Source: Nomia melanderi (lineage: Eukaryota; Arthropoda; Insecta; Hymenoptera; Halictidae). Taken from it: a DNA stretch of 64,000 nt. The notes beneath the pieces were generated by a model. It did not search any database. It saw only the letters and a program-made list of their open reading frames with translations, and was not told the origin of the DNA. The DNA lies in assembly GCF_051020985.1 (NCBI RefSeq), contig NC_135001.1:12641896-12705895 (forward strand), given 5' to 3'. Within the stretch, counting starts at the first letter, position 1. Each line of letters begins with the position of its first letter. Positions 11,040-24,438 of the stretch are shown one piece after another. The position numbers and the translations under genes are program-made.

Positions 11040-14000
11040 ATAAAGCTTTTGTCGAGCAAAAGCTGCCAAGAAATTTCGACTGTTTCCGCCCGCGAACGAG
11101 AATTATTATTCACGTCCTGGAAGTGTAACGAGCTACTTCGGAGAAACTAATAGGACCGTGAACAAAGGGTCAACTCGCTTGAACTCGGAGCAATGAATGA
11201 GAATGCATTCGCTCAGGACGATGCCACTAATTGGCCGGTTATTACGTTCGAAACTTTCTGGACGTTTGTTCAGCCACGCTTATTTAAATAAATACGATCG
11301 AATTGGCCGACGCCAGTGGTAGCGAATAATAAATCCCAGCGTCCCGAACGAAAATTAATGAAATTCGAAACGAAAGTGTCGCTCGCTCGATCCGGAATCT
11401 GACTATTGCGTCTAATGATGATAAATGGGCTTGGAACCGTCCATCGGCAAGAATCACGCGAATGTATGGCGCCATTCAGGGGTATCTAGCAATACGTTCA
11501 AGAAATACGCTTTCATTGAAATAAAAATATTGTATTTTAAGTCTGTAGTTCGTTTCTCATAGCTAAAATAGTGTACAAGGAAATTAAGATCTTGAAAAGT
11601 CATGAAATAGAAATACTGATGAAACGAAGTATTTTCTTGAATAAACTTTATATTAAGGGAAATAAATATTTTGAAAGATATAAATCTCAGTTTAACCAAT
11701 TCAAAGAGACACAAAAAATGTAACATTTAGATTTGTTGAGTTCGTTTGAAAATTTTCGTCACGAGTCTGGCTCGACATTACAGGAAAACAGGGTAAAAAG
11801 AAAATTATACTATTTTCATGTTATAACTAAACGAAGTATGTTTATTAAAACAATAATACGTCAAAAGTGTTGCACATTATGTATTCCCCAGTGCTTGTAC
11901 TACAAAGGTGTATTCGAAGGAGGAAAAATTGTGAAAAGAGGTTCCCGATATAGGACATAGGTATACAAAGAGTTAGACCAGTGACATTAAAATGGAGGTG
12001 GTTATGTGCTTAGCGTGATTAACAGCTACAACGACCTTGACCAGTAATAGCCTTTTTTGGTCGAATATGAGAGACTCCGTTGTTAATTGAGACGCAGGAT
12101 GGGAGAGCAGCTCTGCCGCGAGAGAGCTCGATACCTTTTTCTTCGAGGACTGGCTGCAAGAATAATTACCGGTAATAATTACCATAATCGTTTAGAGAGG
12201 TGGAATCCAAGCAGAATTGCAAGGTCCATTGAAATGAACACGAAAAGAACCTTTCTCATCGTGGAAATGATTGTAAGATAAACGACTTTTACGATTCAAA
12301 ATAGATAAAATTAATTTATTCAAAGCAATCGATACCCAATATTTGCCAATAGATATTTCGTTCGTCAATTTGAAATTATAAAACATTTTGATGCAGTGGA
12401 TAATTAAAAGAAATGTTGGATGAACGGAAATAATATTGCAAACGTTTGTTATAATACAAATTTCTGGATTCTCTTTGCGATAATAAGAAGAATTTCAACG
12501 TATTTTTTAATGGTCAACCAGGTTTCTCGAATTCTCGTGCTGCTCGTTAGGAAAGTTTTCCACGATTGGCACAGCCTATCGATAGATGGAGCTCCACGAG
12601 CCACGACCGCCACATGTGTTACTAATTACACCAAGCCAGTCAGTCGTTTCGCACGGATCGAATATACAGAGATCCAGGACTATTCTTTGGCTTGCTGTTC
12701 CTCATCAGCTGCATCTTGATCTTGTATACGATCGGTAGACTACGGATGTTCCGCGAAATTTATGTCACAATAAACATTCCTACAATATCTTGCTACTTCG
12801 AAGTAAATATAATCACTTATTAATTAATTGAATACATTGTCGTTTATTATAAAAATAAATAAATAATATATCATAGTTAATTATAAGAAAGTTAATAAAG
12901 AAATATATGTTACAAGAAGTCTATCTCTCTAAAAAAGAATTTTATGTCTTTTTTAAATAAAAGAGTTTGATAATACAAAGCATGGTTGTTAAATATACGT
13001 AAAAATAATGTTTGCTGCGATTAAACATCAGCTAATACATTATATGAATAACACAGCAACGCAACCCATTTCATTTGAAACAATTTATATTTTTGTTCAG
13101 TCATTATGGTATAAAGATGATATAAGTAATTGCGCTACCCAATTAAATAAATATTGTTTACATAAAATACGAAAGATCTATGTTCACATTATTTTCTAAC
13201 GTTATCTATATTAAAAATAATCATAATAGTGATGAAATACTCAGTAATATAAAAATCATTTAGACAAAAATTGATATTTATCGATTACATCATACAAGCG
13301 ACACATTTCCCCTAAATGGAGAAATATATTTGTGAAGTAAATACCCTTTTCAATGAAAACATGCATATTAAAAATATTGGAGTATTTAAAGGTACTGAGC
13401 TGTTCGTCGACGAGAAAAGTCAAAGCAAGTGGAACACACCGGTGAGTCTGTGTAGGTGCGAAAGCGTCGTCCAAACAGAACGAATTACATTCTCCGGAGG
13501 AAATTATATCAAGCAGTCAGGGTCGTCTGTAATTACGAGAGAACTTTGTTTCATTAGTCGCAGCCTGATCGCTAATTCCCCGCAATTATCCAACAACCAA
13601 ATTACTTTTACTGCCGCCGCATCCCATCAGGTAGTACAACAGTAAACTAGAAAAACCTGGTTTCTTGAAAAATTCATTCGAAAATAAGTAGAACAGTTGG
13701 CCAATCACATGAATATTAAAAAATTAATATAACCACTCGTTATAAATTCGATATTTTCATTTATATTGTTTCTATATTATCTCTCTTTTCTATTTTTCAC
13801 TAAATGTACTTAGCATAATGGTACACATGACAGTCATTAAGTACGTATTGTCATAATTTATTGATCAAAAGATTACAAAACTTCCATCCAAACAAAACAA
13901 CGAGATAGAATTTTCCGTTAACAAAAATTAACATAAAATATAAGCGTTAAATTATAATTAACACTAAAAGTCCTCGAATAAGTTCTGTCAAATTTCTTCC

Positions 14001-14325
14001 TCTACCGTTATTGAAAAGATAAAAATGTTTCCCTGACAAATTGTCTAAAAAATTGATTTACTCAGACCTATATTAAAATATAAATCAATTCATGTTTCAA
14101 CGAATGCATTTTCTTATGTTTGTATTAAGAAATAAATAGAGCAATCAATTTGATTGCTTGATTACTTTAGTACTACGCCTGCCATGTTCTTCGTGTCTCT
14201 TTCGACTCAATTACGTTTCCGTTTTTTCAGGGCCTTTCTGTTTGTCTACTTTTTCCCTTTTGCGTCAATCTCATTTTATCAAAGATACTTTCTAACTAAG
14301 GAATAGCATCCGTATAAGAAGATTA
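11040..14325. other. Mixed non-coding stretch
   Basis: GC-richer patches at about 11060-11480, 12080-12180, 12530-12700 and 13400-13640 alternate with AT-rich DNA. Open frames here (for example 13316-13645 +) have no recognisable homology. A TTAACACTA end at 13961 hints at another decayed MITE, without a visible partner. Confidence 0.35.
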
Positions 14326-14329
14326 AATC

Positions 14330-14412
14330 ATTAGATTATATGCTCTCACTTTTTTGGTAATATTTCGAATAATTAAACTACGTGCTCCTACTTTTTCGAT
14401 AATATTTCAAAT
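14330..14412. repeat. Tandem duplication, 41-42 bp unit, two copies
   Basis: 14330-14371 and 14372-14412 share ATTARAYTAYRTGCTC, then CTTTTT, then ATAATATTTC in register. Divergence is roughly one base in six. Confidence 0.65.
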
Positions 14413-16500
14413 TTGTAGATAAACTGCGGACCACGGTAGAGTTGAATAAGCGAGCCACTGGTATTACATAGAATCTACGAACGTAACGGGCATCCGCAAG
14501 TCGTTGAGTTTATCGCGACTCCAGTTTCATCGTTCTTTGCCTCTGGTCCTTCCTCCCGCATAACTTTCTCCGGTTTTTTATTCTCTCTTGCACCGTTCAG
14601 TATGCTCTTTCATTCTAAGCTTCACGTTTACGCTTTTTTTCCCTCTAGCATCGCGCTGCTACTGACATGAAGCGTTATCTCCGAGATTCGCGTCTTATAA
14701 AATACTCGATCCTACTTGCACGTGAACTAACAAGCCAATATCGCACATGATATGTAGCTTCATCAGTAAAATATACAGTTATCGTAATATGATTAGTAAT
14801 ATAAAATGGTTATTTAATATTTTAATACTATATTATATTTTTAATATTACATAATATTAATAAAATATATCTTTTATTTATAATATTTTTTAATATCATA
14901 TAATATTGTATTATATAACATTAAATTTAATATCAATATTATTAAATAATATTAAAAAAGATATTTTTTCTTTATAATATATTTTAATATTACTTTATAT
15001 TAAAAGCATTACGTAATAAGTATTGTTTAGTGAAGTTCAAAAACATTCTCGTTGGATATTAATTATTATCCGTATGCTTTTTTCCAATTTCCTCGTTTAT
15101 TTGGATTTCGATGAATACTACTATTTTCTGTTTATGCTAATTGAATCTTTTCCCTCTTCATCAATGCAGTTTTATGGTTTCATAAATTTTCGTCATAAAA
15201 TAAACAACTTCGCCTGAATTGTTTCATTGATCTTTTATCAAGAAATGTCATCTAAAACTTTGATATTAACTGCACGTGCCGTTGAATGTAACAAGCAATC
15301 GGTGAAAGATGCATTAAAAACTCGAATACTTTAAGCTTAAATGTTTACTTGTTATTTTTAGTAACACGAAAGAAGCAACTGGTTGGTAATAGGAATGTGG
15401 TCGTGAATGGGGACATTTACCTTACGGGAAAAATGTTGGCCAGTTGCACATCACAACCTTCGAGAAACTTTTTCAAATATTTTTTCTTCCATAAGCATAT
15501 TTATAGCAGATAAATGTAAATCTGTGATTTTTCGAAAGCTTCAACTGATTTCAAAAACAAAAAAATATCATCGTTGGTCTGTAGGAAATTAATACAATTC
15601 CATTTGAGTTTTAATTTACTGAGAGCATTTATGCAGAAATGTAAAACAGAATTTTTGCAATGCCAGTTCCTTTTGACAACTGCTTAGAAATGTATATTTG
15701 CGTAAACATTCACAGCTTAATCGCTAATAAAGAAACGCTAATAAAGAAACAAATAAAATGAAATAAATAAACAAACAATCGTTGTCAACTAGTTTTGTAT
15801 TTATTTTCAAGTCACATTAAATTTTATCTTTTCATTTCTTTGACAACTGATCTTGTTAATACTACTTACACTCTTTTTTCATTTTTAATTATTATGCAGT
15901 TTGCAATATTAATTATATTAATAAATTACAATATCGACTATATTAATAATTATATTATTAATTATGTTAATAATTTACTAAAAATAAAGATAATTCCTTG
16001 CTCACCCTATGACTACGTTTACTTTAAAGATTTTCCAACTATTATGAAACCTTTATTATCAATCCAATACCATATTCTAAGACAAAGGCTTAAAGAAACA
16101 AAGAAATCACCAGCTGCAGAACCGTTAATGGGTGACTAATTGATTAGTCAGATCATAATTACGATAGTGTATCACAGTTGAGCAAAAGTGATCGAATTAT
16201 ACATTGATAATAACAATTCAAATGCGAGGTTCCTAAATTCTATTATTAATTAGAATCCATTACAACTATCTGAACTTCAATCAGCAACAATTAACGATCG
16301 TGAACAGTAATTCCTGTTCGCAATATGTATTCCATTTTAATTCATAAATGCGAGTAATTCCAGAACTATTGGTTATTTACGAAAATGTCGCAAATGCAAT
16401 TTTTTCTATTTTGATAGTTTTTCGGTGTAAATAAGTTTATTTTATTATTTATAGATGAAAACGGGACACCCTGTATAATCAAATTACATTTCCCTGCATA
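14413..16500. other. AT-rich non-coding stretch
   Basis: Includes a very AT-rich TTTAATATTA-type segment at 14760-15020. A frame ending at 16139 has a less AT-biased C-terminal part (about 16000-16139) but no recognisable homology and no clean acceptor, so no gene is called. Confidence 0.35.
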
Positions 16501-16501
16501 A

Positions 16502-16980
16502 TTAACGGTAAACATATCGCGACTGGTCAACTGACCGGTTTTAAAATTCGGTTTAAGATTTTTCGTTTTCTTTAGCATATTTAACTTTATATAAATTCCT
16601 ATACTGCTTGTATAATCGGTTTTTCAATTGTTATGTTTCCTTTTGTTTCTGTTCTCACTAAGAAACATTGATTGCCTAACTTGTTTACCTTTATTTTCTA
16701 ACCAGTTATTTGACTGGTTATGGTAGGAATAGGTACAGTCGGCAACAAAAGTATTCGAACGTTACGCATGGTTAGACACAGTAAATGTTCCATAATTTGT
16801 TCGCATATTGCCAAATATTTTTGAAATTTCATTGCATTTATATACCATGAATGCAACTTGTTTCAATAAATAGCAATATACGGTATACAATTTTTAAAAT
16901 AATAATTTACTTCTTACCACGCTGTTCAAATACTTTCGTTTTCGACTCTATATACAAAGTGCCGTTACGTTTAGTGTTAA
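16502..16980. mobile_element. TTAA-flanked MITE family D, interrupted by a TA-flanked MITE
   Basis: The left terminus reads TTAACGGTAAACATATCGCGACTGG and the right reads AAGTGCCGTTACGTTTAGTGTTAA, which are imperfect inverted ends flanked by TTAA. The body matches the family D copy at 55865-56101, including a TCAACTGACCGGTTTTAAAATT-like block and the CCTTTTGTTTCTGTT block. It matches the 56525-56819 copy in reverse. A second element sits inside at 16734-16952. Removing it leaves about 260 bp, the expected family D length. TTAA targets are the hallmark of piggyBac-type transposition; the superfamily is inferred. Confidence 0.8.
16734..16952. mobile_element. Tc1/mariner-type MITE nested in the family D element
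   Basis: The left end CAGTCGGCAACAAAAGTATT and the right end AATACTTTCGTTTTCGACTC are imperfect inverted repeats. Each is bordered by TA, the Tc1/mariner target. Uninterrupted family D copies carry only a few bases between the GGTAGG and AAAGTGCCG words that flank this insert, so the insertion site is clear. About 215 bp long with no coding capacity. Confidence 0.75.
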
Positions 16981-17402
16981 ATTACATTTGCAGTGCATTT
17001 TATAATTACACATTTAGGTGTCGTTCACCTTCTACAACGCGGCGAATTACGCGTGGGAAAACGGTTTCTTGGATTCCTAAATTAAGAACCGCTGACCTAA
17101 AAGTTGCCATTTTCTTGCCATCCACTCTCGAAGGCTTTTTCCGACGTACTTGTCAACCGCAAAGAAGACAGAGCGATACGAGTCGGCGACGTACACAATG
17201 CACGCACATGCTCTTCCTTGATTAGCGTCTAGACATTCCCTTTAGGTGTGTGCGTAGCTGCGGGCAAACGAATGCTCGCGCGCGCAAATTGCCGCAACCT
17301 TTTGTTGTCTACGAGCTAGCGCTAATGACCGTAACTTGTCCTTTTTTTCAGAACTCGGGTCTCTCCTTTTGACGTAATCAATTGCAGTATCTTGGTATGC
17401 AG

Positions 17403-18020
17403 AGGGTTGAAATGGTACTTGCGTACGCCGAGTTTTTGTGATAACTTCGTTTAAAGAAGCAGCATATTAGTGCAATCTGAACTTTTAAAGAATTCGTTAG
17501 ACGTAGAAAGAATCTGCTTGTTTCGAGTTGTTAATAAAATGTTCTTTGGAAGTTACGTAGAAAATAAATGAAGAAAAAGAAAGCTTTTTTAGAGGGAAAA
17601 AGATTGGCACATTTTGAAATGATTTGGGTTGAAATGGTACTTGCGTACGCCGAGTTTTCTTGGTAGTTTTGTATAGAGAAACAGCATATTACTGTAATTT
17701 GGATTTTTAACAATTTATTATATGTAGGAAGAACACACTTGCTTGCCGTTGTTAACAAGTTATTCTTTAAACGTTATGTAAGGTAGAAATGGAAATCTTT
17801 TAGTGAGACAAGTATCGGTAGATTCATTTTTTATACTATAATTTTACAAATTATTTAAAACTATATGGAACTTTTGATATTATTACAAACATTTATGCTA
17901 TTTGGAGTTTTTAATAATTTATTGTACGTAGGAAGAATATAGTTATTAGTTGCAATCTTTAATAACTTAAGGATAATGTAAAAAAGGAACGAAACAACTT
18001 TAATGCAAAGGAGTATTGGC
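17403..18020. repeat. Tandem repeat with 223-bp period (about 2.8 units)
   Basis: Units start at 17403, 17626 and about 17849. Units 1 and 2 are identical for about 33 bp at their start (positions 17403-17435 and 17626-17658, containing the palindrome GCGTACGC). They diverge after that but keep TTTTTAA, TATGTAGGAAGAA and GTTATGTA in register. The third unit lacks the conserved head. All units end near a GG-ATTGGCAC word. Confidence 0.75.
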
Positions 18021-18440
18021 ACACAGCTGACATATGTAGGAATTACACATTTAGCGGCGGCAAATTGTAAGAAAGATAACGAAGGAGACAGTTGTAAGTG
18101 CTAAAAGTTTCTCCACTTCCATTACATCATCATCCAATGAGAATGTTAACGCTTATGATAGGACACTCGGAGAAATCGGTTAATTAATGAATAAGAATAG
18201 AAAGAGACAGTTAGGTTTTACGAAACTGGATTTGCATAGATCGGTAATAACCAAGCTTTAGGCAAATGTACCAGCAGAATGTAATATTATTCTTATGGTT
18301 TGAGCTCCGTTTTCTCTAAACGATGACGCAATATTGGCAGATAAACTTGTTGCACTTAAAACTGAATTCTTCGTTCCACTTATTCGATTAAAAATTCATT
18401 TACAGAGTATCTTTTTTTGTTTATAAATTAATTTGTAAGT
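18021..18440. other. Non-coding stretch
   Basis: Nothing supportable was seen. Confidence 0.35.
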
Positions 18441-18444
18441 AAAA

Positions 18445-18508
18445 TCTATAATTCTATAATTCTATAATTCTATAATTCTATAATTCTATAATTCTATAAT
18501 TCTATAAA
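18445..18508. repeat. Microsatellite (TATAATTC)n, about 8 copies
   Basis: An essentially perfect 8-bp tandem array. Confidence 0.95.
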
Positions 18509-18509
18509 T

Positions 18510-21020
18510 ATTTTTGCGAATTTTTACGCCCGTCATTACATATTTTAATAGAAAAGTCATAATACCATAAGACCTAAACAAAACATTCTTTTGGATTTAG
18601 AGAATTACACTTACCTACCATTTATTTTATATTTTTTGATATTTCAAATGCTGAATTATATTACACACTTCATATACATCTGACAAATTTATTTTGTACA
18701 ATCTGTTTTCATCTAATAAGCTGTCGAACAAACTAAGAGTAACAATACTATACACAGCGCACAAATACTGCAGACGTCACTGAGTAATTCCACCGGAAGT
18801 GACAACAAATATAGCTTCCGTGTATACTTGAATCTGTAACCATGTCACAGTACTATAAAATGGATTCACTACATGCTGGAAAAACCGAATGCTTGCAGCA
18901 TCAAAATAATAAAATATCAATATAAAACATTCAATAAAAAGCATAAACAAGAAAAAGTTCAACCAATGAGACATCAAACCAAATTTCATTTTTATCACAC
19001 TTTTAAATATTCAGATCTTCACAAAACATTGATTAAAATTTAAAAATATTAATTACATCATTAATCGATACTTCATGCAAGAAAAATCTGTAAAAAACAG
19101 AAAGAAACCATCGCTTTTTAATTGATCACAGTTATTGAATAATAAAGTCATTTGTTTTAACGGTAACAAATATGAATCTAATAGAAATAAAATAATTAAT
19201 AATTAGTTACTGTAGAGGACTCAACGCACACGCGAGTCTTAGGCTTTAATTGGCGCTAATTTCAAAATGGGAATCACTTAAAACACGCATCTCGTAATGA
19301 TAGTTAACTAATAGACGACTATGATTCTCTGCGACAATACGTTTGGTACGCATGTTGCGCGCACTGACCACGCACGTCTACAAACATTTGCATATAATCG
19401 ATTGTATATAAATGGCTGTCTTAATGTTTTCGTCGTAACGACGAAGGCCCTGCTTGATAAAACCAAGCATCAAGGTTTATGATATCTATTAAGTGGTTTC
19501 ATTCGTACAGAATCCCTAATCATATATGTATAGCAAAAATAAAATAGTTGAAGGTGATAACAGTTAAAGCTGTTGGTCGAAAAATGGTACTGTTAAATTT
19601 TCTTGAGAATACATAAAACAAGAATAATAGGTATAATTAAGAATAAAACACATTATCAACGAAACAATTATATTACTGAATCTTCGTACAAAATAATTTT
19701 ACTAATTTCCTCGTTATAGCATAAACGATTAAGGTTAATTAACGAACAACGTGTCTTTCACTCGTACAGTTTAAGCGAGAAGAGTTCCTTTTATAATTAA
19801 GTGTGCCAGCGATGAAGAAAGAAACAAGTTAATAAGGGAAGCTTCCACGAAAGTTTCACCCCTTGACACCCGGGTTCACTTTATCGTAACTATTTCATGA
19901 TCCTAGATAAACCAGATACATACCAATCTTATGATTTTTATCACTGAGATTTATTACCCTTTAAACTTCAGACGTCCAATTCAGATTAAAGTTTGCCTAT
20001 AAACGTATCAAATTAAGATTCCTTACAGTTTTACCGAGTATCGTGCGAAATCAATGCACTAAACCGTAACAATTGTATACGATTTTCCGCGAACAAGTGC
20101 AGAATTAATTATACCTGCTCCAGATGGTCAGCTTAATCAAATAAATGATTAATAAGAATCGTTAATTACAGAATGGCCGTCAAATTTGTTCACTATCATT
20201 CATCGTTATCTTTTTTTGTGAATTAAAAATTTAGGATTTCATGAGTGTTTAAAAACACTTTAAACAATAATAATTTAACCATATTTTTCGTCTTTTCTAA
20301 TATTTGAGGCATCAATGCATAATTCGGCTTTGCACGGAAAGTGTTTTTAGAAGTTTGAAAATTTATACGTGTATTGCTGTAGAAGTTTCGGGAAAGTATA
20401 AGAATTTATTTTTCTTATTTATTAATGTTCTTCGAAGTATGCTCATCCAACAGTAATACACTTTCCGAGCTTAAAAATGTGAAGTTTCCCGAAGATAGCG
20501 AAGAACAGAATGGCAGCGCTAGAAATGGCAGATTCCCGAAACTTTCGCAGCAACTTAAGCGGTATTCGAAATAATTCTTTGCGGATCATTCCGCTTGCCG
20601 ATGTGAATGGAATAATAAGATCGTTTCGTTCGGCAAGGGTAGTTTTCGGTGAAAAAGGCAAATCGCCAATCGCTGTATCGTATAATATCAAAAGGAGGGT
20701 TGTGACGACGCAGGCGCCACGTCTGAAAGCACGCAGTCAATATACGCGCGGCTTTCGCACGCGGAATCGACCGTGGTTCTTAGTCATCCCGGCACACATC
20801 TGCAAACCGCCTCTGTTTGTGACACACGCATGAAATAATGCCGAATATACGCGCACCCATACACAGCCGGACATCGAGTCACGCGTAAACGCGAGAAGCT
20901 GGAACATGCCACGGACATTAAAACCACACTTGCAGGAGCAACGGGCAAACTTGAGCACACAATGAACTACTCGATATAATGAACGCTTGGATCGAGTCCA
21001 TCGTTTCGCTTGATTTCACC
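18510..21020. other. AT-rich non-coding stretch with a GC-richer patch at 20500-20960
   Basis: The patch has long overlapping frames on both strands (20510-20833 +, 20443-20691 - and others). None resembles a known family, and mutual overlap suggests compositional open frames. No splice-flanked exon was seen. Confidence 0.35.
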
Positions 21021-21025
21021 CAGGA

Positions 21026-21226
21026 AGAAAAGTTTCTTCGAAATTTGAATGTTTCTGTGGTAGAAATTTCGTTGGAAATTTAAGGATTTCTGAAGTAGAA
21101 GATTTTCTTCGGAATCAGAATATATCTCTGATAGAAATTTTGTTTTGAATTTAAATATTTTTTTAGTAGAAATTTTGTTTCAAATTCGGATATTTCTTTA
21201 AAAGAAATTTTCTTTGGGATTTTTCC
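21026..21226. repeat. Minisatellite, 35-36 bp unit, about 5.6 copies
   Basis: Units begin with AGAAATTTT at 21026, 21062, 21097, 21133, 21168 and 21203. Each has the form AGAAATTTTSTT, then GAATTTRxATATTTCT, then a short link. Neighbouring units differ at about a quarter of positions. Confidence 0.85.
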
Positions 21227-21229
21227 AGA

Positions 21230-22560
21230 TTACAAAAAAGTAAGAGTTATAAACAGGCGAAGATTAATGATATTTAAGGTCTGGAAGATTTAACATAACG
21301 TTACGCACCAATGTTTCCATCGAAAAATCGATAAATTAATCGATCTTTCGATGATGATGAAGAGAAACATTGGCAGAGTTTATAAAGCAAAATTCACTGT
21401 AAAACTTTGAGTAAAATTGTGAAATATGATACGATTAAACATCATATATTCTGGAAACTTATTTTGGAGATTCTACAGAAAAATGTGGTTTTTGTCAATA
21501 CATTTATTTATTTTGTTTGATTACTATACGTTTAATTTTAACGATAAATGTAACAAGTACAGTAGAAAAATCTTTCAACGTAGTCAACACTGATTGTAAG
21601 TAAAGTATCTAATACAACGTGTCTTACAATACCACGTTTTACAGAACTTACGTTACTGATTGTAAAATTAATACTAGGTCACGTATAAACCATCGTACGA
21701 CGCCACGTCATTTTGTAATCTATTTAACTAATTAATGTTCTCACGTAGACGATGATGCATAATGAAAAATGAAACGTGACTAAGGGAAGTGAAACGAAAC
21801 TTAATGAACATCTGTTTAATCTTTGTCGTAAGTTAGTAATAAGTACGTGTTTCTCGAGTGAAAAAGCATTGATACGATCGTGGCTGTCATTTGTTTTTGA
21901 AAATTGATACTATTTATTAGAGTGCAAAGATGACGTTCGAGTTGAGATAGGTTCAGCCACAAAATTAATGAAATCACCTACAACTATCGGTTCGACTGAA
22001 AAAGATGTGATTTTACAGAAAAATATATATTAAGATTACAATAGATAATAATTTTTTACCTGGAACTATAATATTATTTGCTTGCATTTTCTTATATGCA
22101 TTGTAATTATCTCACCATTCGTCGAGATTTCGATTAACTTATATTCTAACATTTGCACGAATAAATGAATTTACTTAATGATATTCCATACATCTGGAAT
22201 TCAGTATTCCTCACTGTACAATAGTATATTTGTCGAATAAAGTTACATATACATAATAGTGATCAATTTCACTAAACTCCAAATTTACGAACCTAACCTA
22301 ACCGAAATGGGTTAAGTCAATTAGTTACGCACAGTCTCATCACCAAAATATACAAGCTATCAATGTCCTCAGATCTCTCGCTGAAAAGCTGTGCGTTGAG
22401 ATAGACTATGCTCAGTCTAAGGTTTATGCCAGTTACATGGCAGGAAAATATACAGTTTCGAATTAGAATCTTCGATGTTCCATTGTTCGTTTCCGCGTTA
22501 GTATTATTATAATTATAAAATTGAAATATAACTCTAAGATTAAAGTAACATAAACTATAA
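21230..22560. other. AT-rich non-coding stretch
   Basis: Near 21310-21375 ACCAATGTTTCCATCGAAAAATCG and CGATCTTTCGATG...AAACATTGGC form an imperfect inverted repeat, perhaps a small hairpin. No gene seen. Confidence 0.35.
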
Positions 22561-22567
22561 AATTAAT

Positions 22568-22701
22568 GAATGAAGAAACGAAGTTATTTTATTTTAGTAT
22601 TTTACATACCGATACGTTATATAAAGCTTAATATTTATATGTCAAAACTTACAATTTTTCCATATCAAATCGATTTGGAGTGCAAAAGTGCAAAGGGTTA
22701 A
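22568..22701. repeat. Family B MITE, right part
   Basis: Ends with GGAGTGCAAAAGTGCAAAGG then TTAA at 22698-22701. The upstream text (TATTTTACATAC, AGCTTAATATTTATATGTCAAAAC) parallels family B at 60665-60801 and 27215-27378. The left terminus was not located. Confidence 0.6.
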
Positions 22702-22789
22702 TATGTAAACATTTTTCCTCAATTTTCTTCGTACATTCCATTGTCACGTACGAATGAAATTAGAATTAATCACTTTGACCCGTAAACAT

Positions 22790-23110
22790 CTCAAAACGCT
22801 CGAAATTCAAGAGGGATCGGATTCCTCGTGGATCCAGTAAATCAAAGGGAGAATTTTACACGCGCGGTCGAGTTTCCGGGTCATTCTATGAAAATCGTAA
22901 GAGCGCGCGCTATTATTCATGAAATAATTAATTGGTGACTTCAGTGACCCGGGTTTAAATTACGGCGCATCGTACTACTCGGATCCCGCGACTATCTTCG
23001 ACCGCATGACCTCTTCTTTGTTCGGCTTAATCTAGATCAGCCGACGAGTTACACAGCGCGACAGAGCCGCAAAATTAATTTGCAGAAAAGTGATAACATT
23101 CTCGCGTGAG
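22790..23110. other. GC-richer island
   Basis: Contains CCCGGGTTT-type and CGCGCGC-containing words, with no recognised gene. It may be regulatory; there is no further evidence. Confidence 0.3.
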
Positions 23111-24107
23111 GAATTTTTGCCACCGCTCTCGATACTTTCGCCGAACACGCGAAACAAAGATGGCACGCGAGCTACCCTTTATCTCGGCAAAAAAAGAAAA
23201 CATTAAATACATGCCTTTCTTTCGTGGTATACACACATACGTAATTACATGTATGTACGTGCATGTATACAAGCCCTCTTGAAGAGTCCTCTTATCGTTT
23301 CGTTTCTTTCGAAAACCTTTCATGAATGAAAATTATCGGTAGATATTAATTGCGTGCTGGGTTTAATGGTGCGTTGACCTCACCCCTGTATCGCTATAAC
23401 ATGCATCGTATTATACGTATATAAGTATATCATGTGCATTACAAACAGAGGGAAAAGCACGGCAATGCCTTGAGAAATATTTCATTTTATTTCCAAGAAT
23501 GTTTACCTATTTAATCAAATTTCGTGGAAATGTGTTTGAAAAATTAATTATTTTTCCCGAGAACATTTATGATTGCCATTGGTTTATTAAACATTCATCT
23601 TTTTGCGTGCGAATGGACGATTGCACAATCTTCCCTGGAAGAATATATTCGCGGCGATTCGAGGACGTTTGTGACTCAACAGTTTCGTTCTCTAATGTGC
23701 TGAATGGGAATTTCTGTGAGAAAATATTTCCTTGATTTTTTGGAATTCTGCTGCTAGTAGTTTAATACCAACTGATATTAAAACTGTTTCCGTCATGTTA
23801 TATTCATATGTAGCATGTATAATTTCTGTATGTAGCACAGAAATATGAATCACAAGAGCATAAGTCCTTCCATCTGTAGAGATATTTGGCAGAGTAAAAC
23901 TGGTTTAACAAACGAAAATGTGTGGTTTTGTAAAGGTTTCGGCTTACACGCAAATCTGAATTTTGATTTGTACAGGTTGGCCTTCTTCTGAATTTACGAG
24001 TTTTAAAAATTTACTGATTTTACGATTGATTTTCGAGTTATTGAGGTCAACTTTATAGTACAACTCTGTAATAATGTGTAATAATAATAGTAAATATAAT
24101 AGTAATG

Positions 24108-24354
24108 TTTAGCACGTTGAGTGTCATGGGGAACACCGGTGACCCCAACCAAATCGAATTACCATAGTTCACTCAATTAAACGATGATTATTTGAAAACA
24201 TTTCTATATTATAAATAATGCTACCCAATGCGGCGACATTCAGCTAGATGAACGTGCGATAATAATAATTCAATTCAATCAAATGATTGAATATTATACT
24301 TTTCCCATTTTGTGTATTTTACTGTATGAAATCATACGGCGTTCAACGTGTTAA
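24108..24354. mobile_element. TTAA MITE family E
   Basis: The left end is TTTAGCACGTTGAGTGTCAT and the right end is CATACGGCGTTCAACGTGTTAA, whose reverse complement is TTAACACGTTGAACGCCGTA. Ends at 31209-31395 and a solo end near 30096 (TTAACACGTTGACTACCGTA) belong to the same family. The left TTAA has mutated to TTTA. 247 bp, non-coding. Confidence 0.7.
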
Positions 24355-24438
24355 TAATGATAATAATGAAAACTACGAACCAATTATCCTACCCACCAAT
24401 TTTCAAACATTCTAAGAATCCATAATAAATCGACTCAC

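Noticed and set aside
15795..16139. Plus frame with a plausible charged C-terminus (ends EPLMGD)
   Set aside because: Only the last 45 codons look non-random. No clear acceptor, no poly(A) context and no homology.
18777..18998. 73-codon minus frame with hydrophobic segments, receptor-like at first sight
   Set aside because: TTT/TTA-rich hydrophobic frames are expected by chance in this AT-rich DNA. No family motif, and only weak acceptor-like words.
17403..21226. Regular repeats considered as CRISPR-like
   Set aside because: They are head-to-tail tandem repeats without unique spacers, in a eukaryotic genome.
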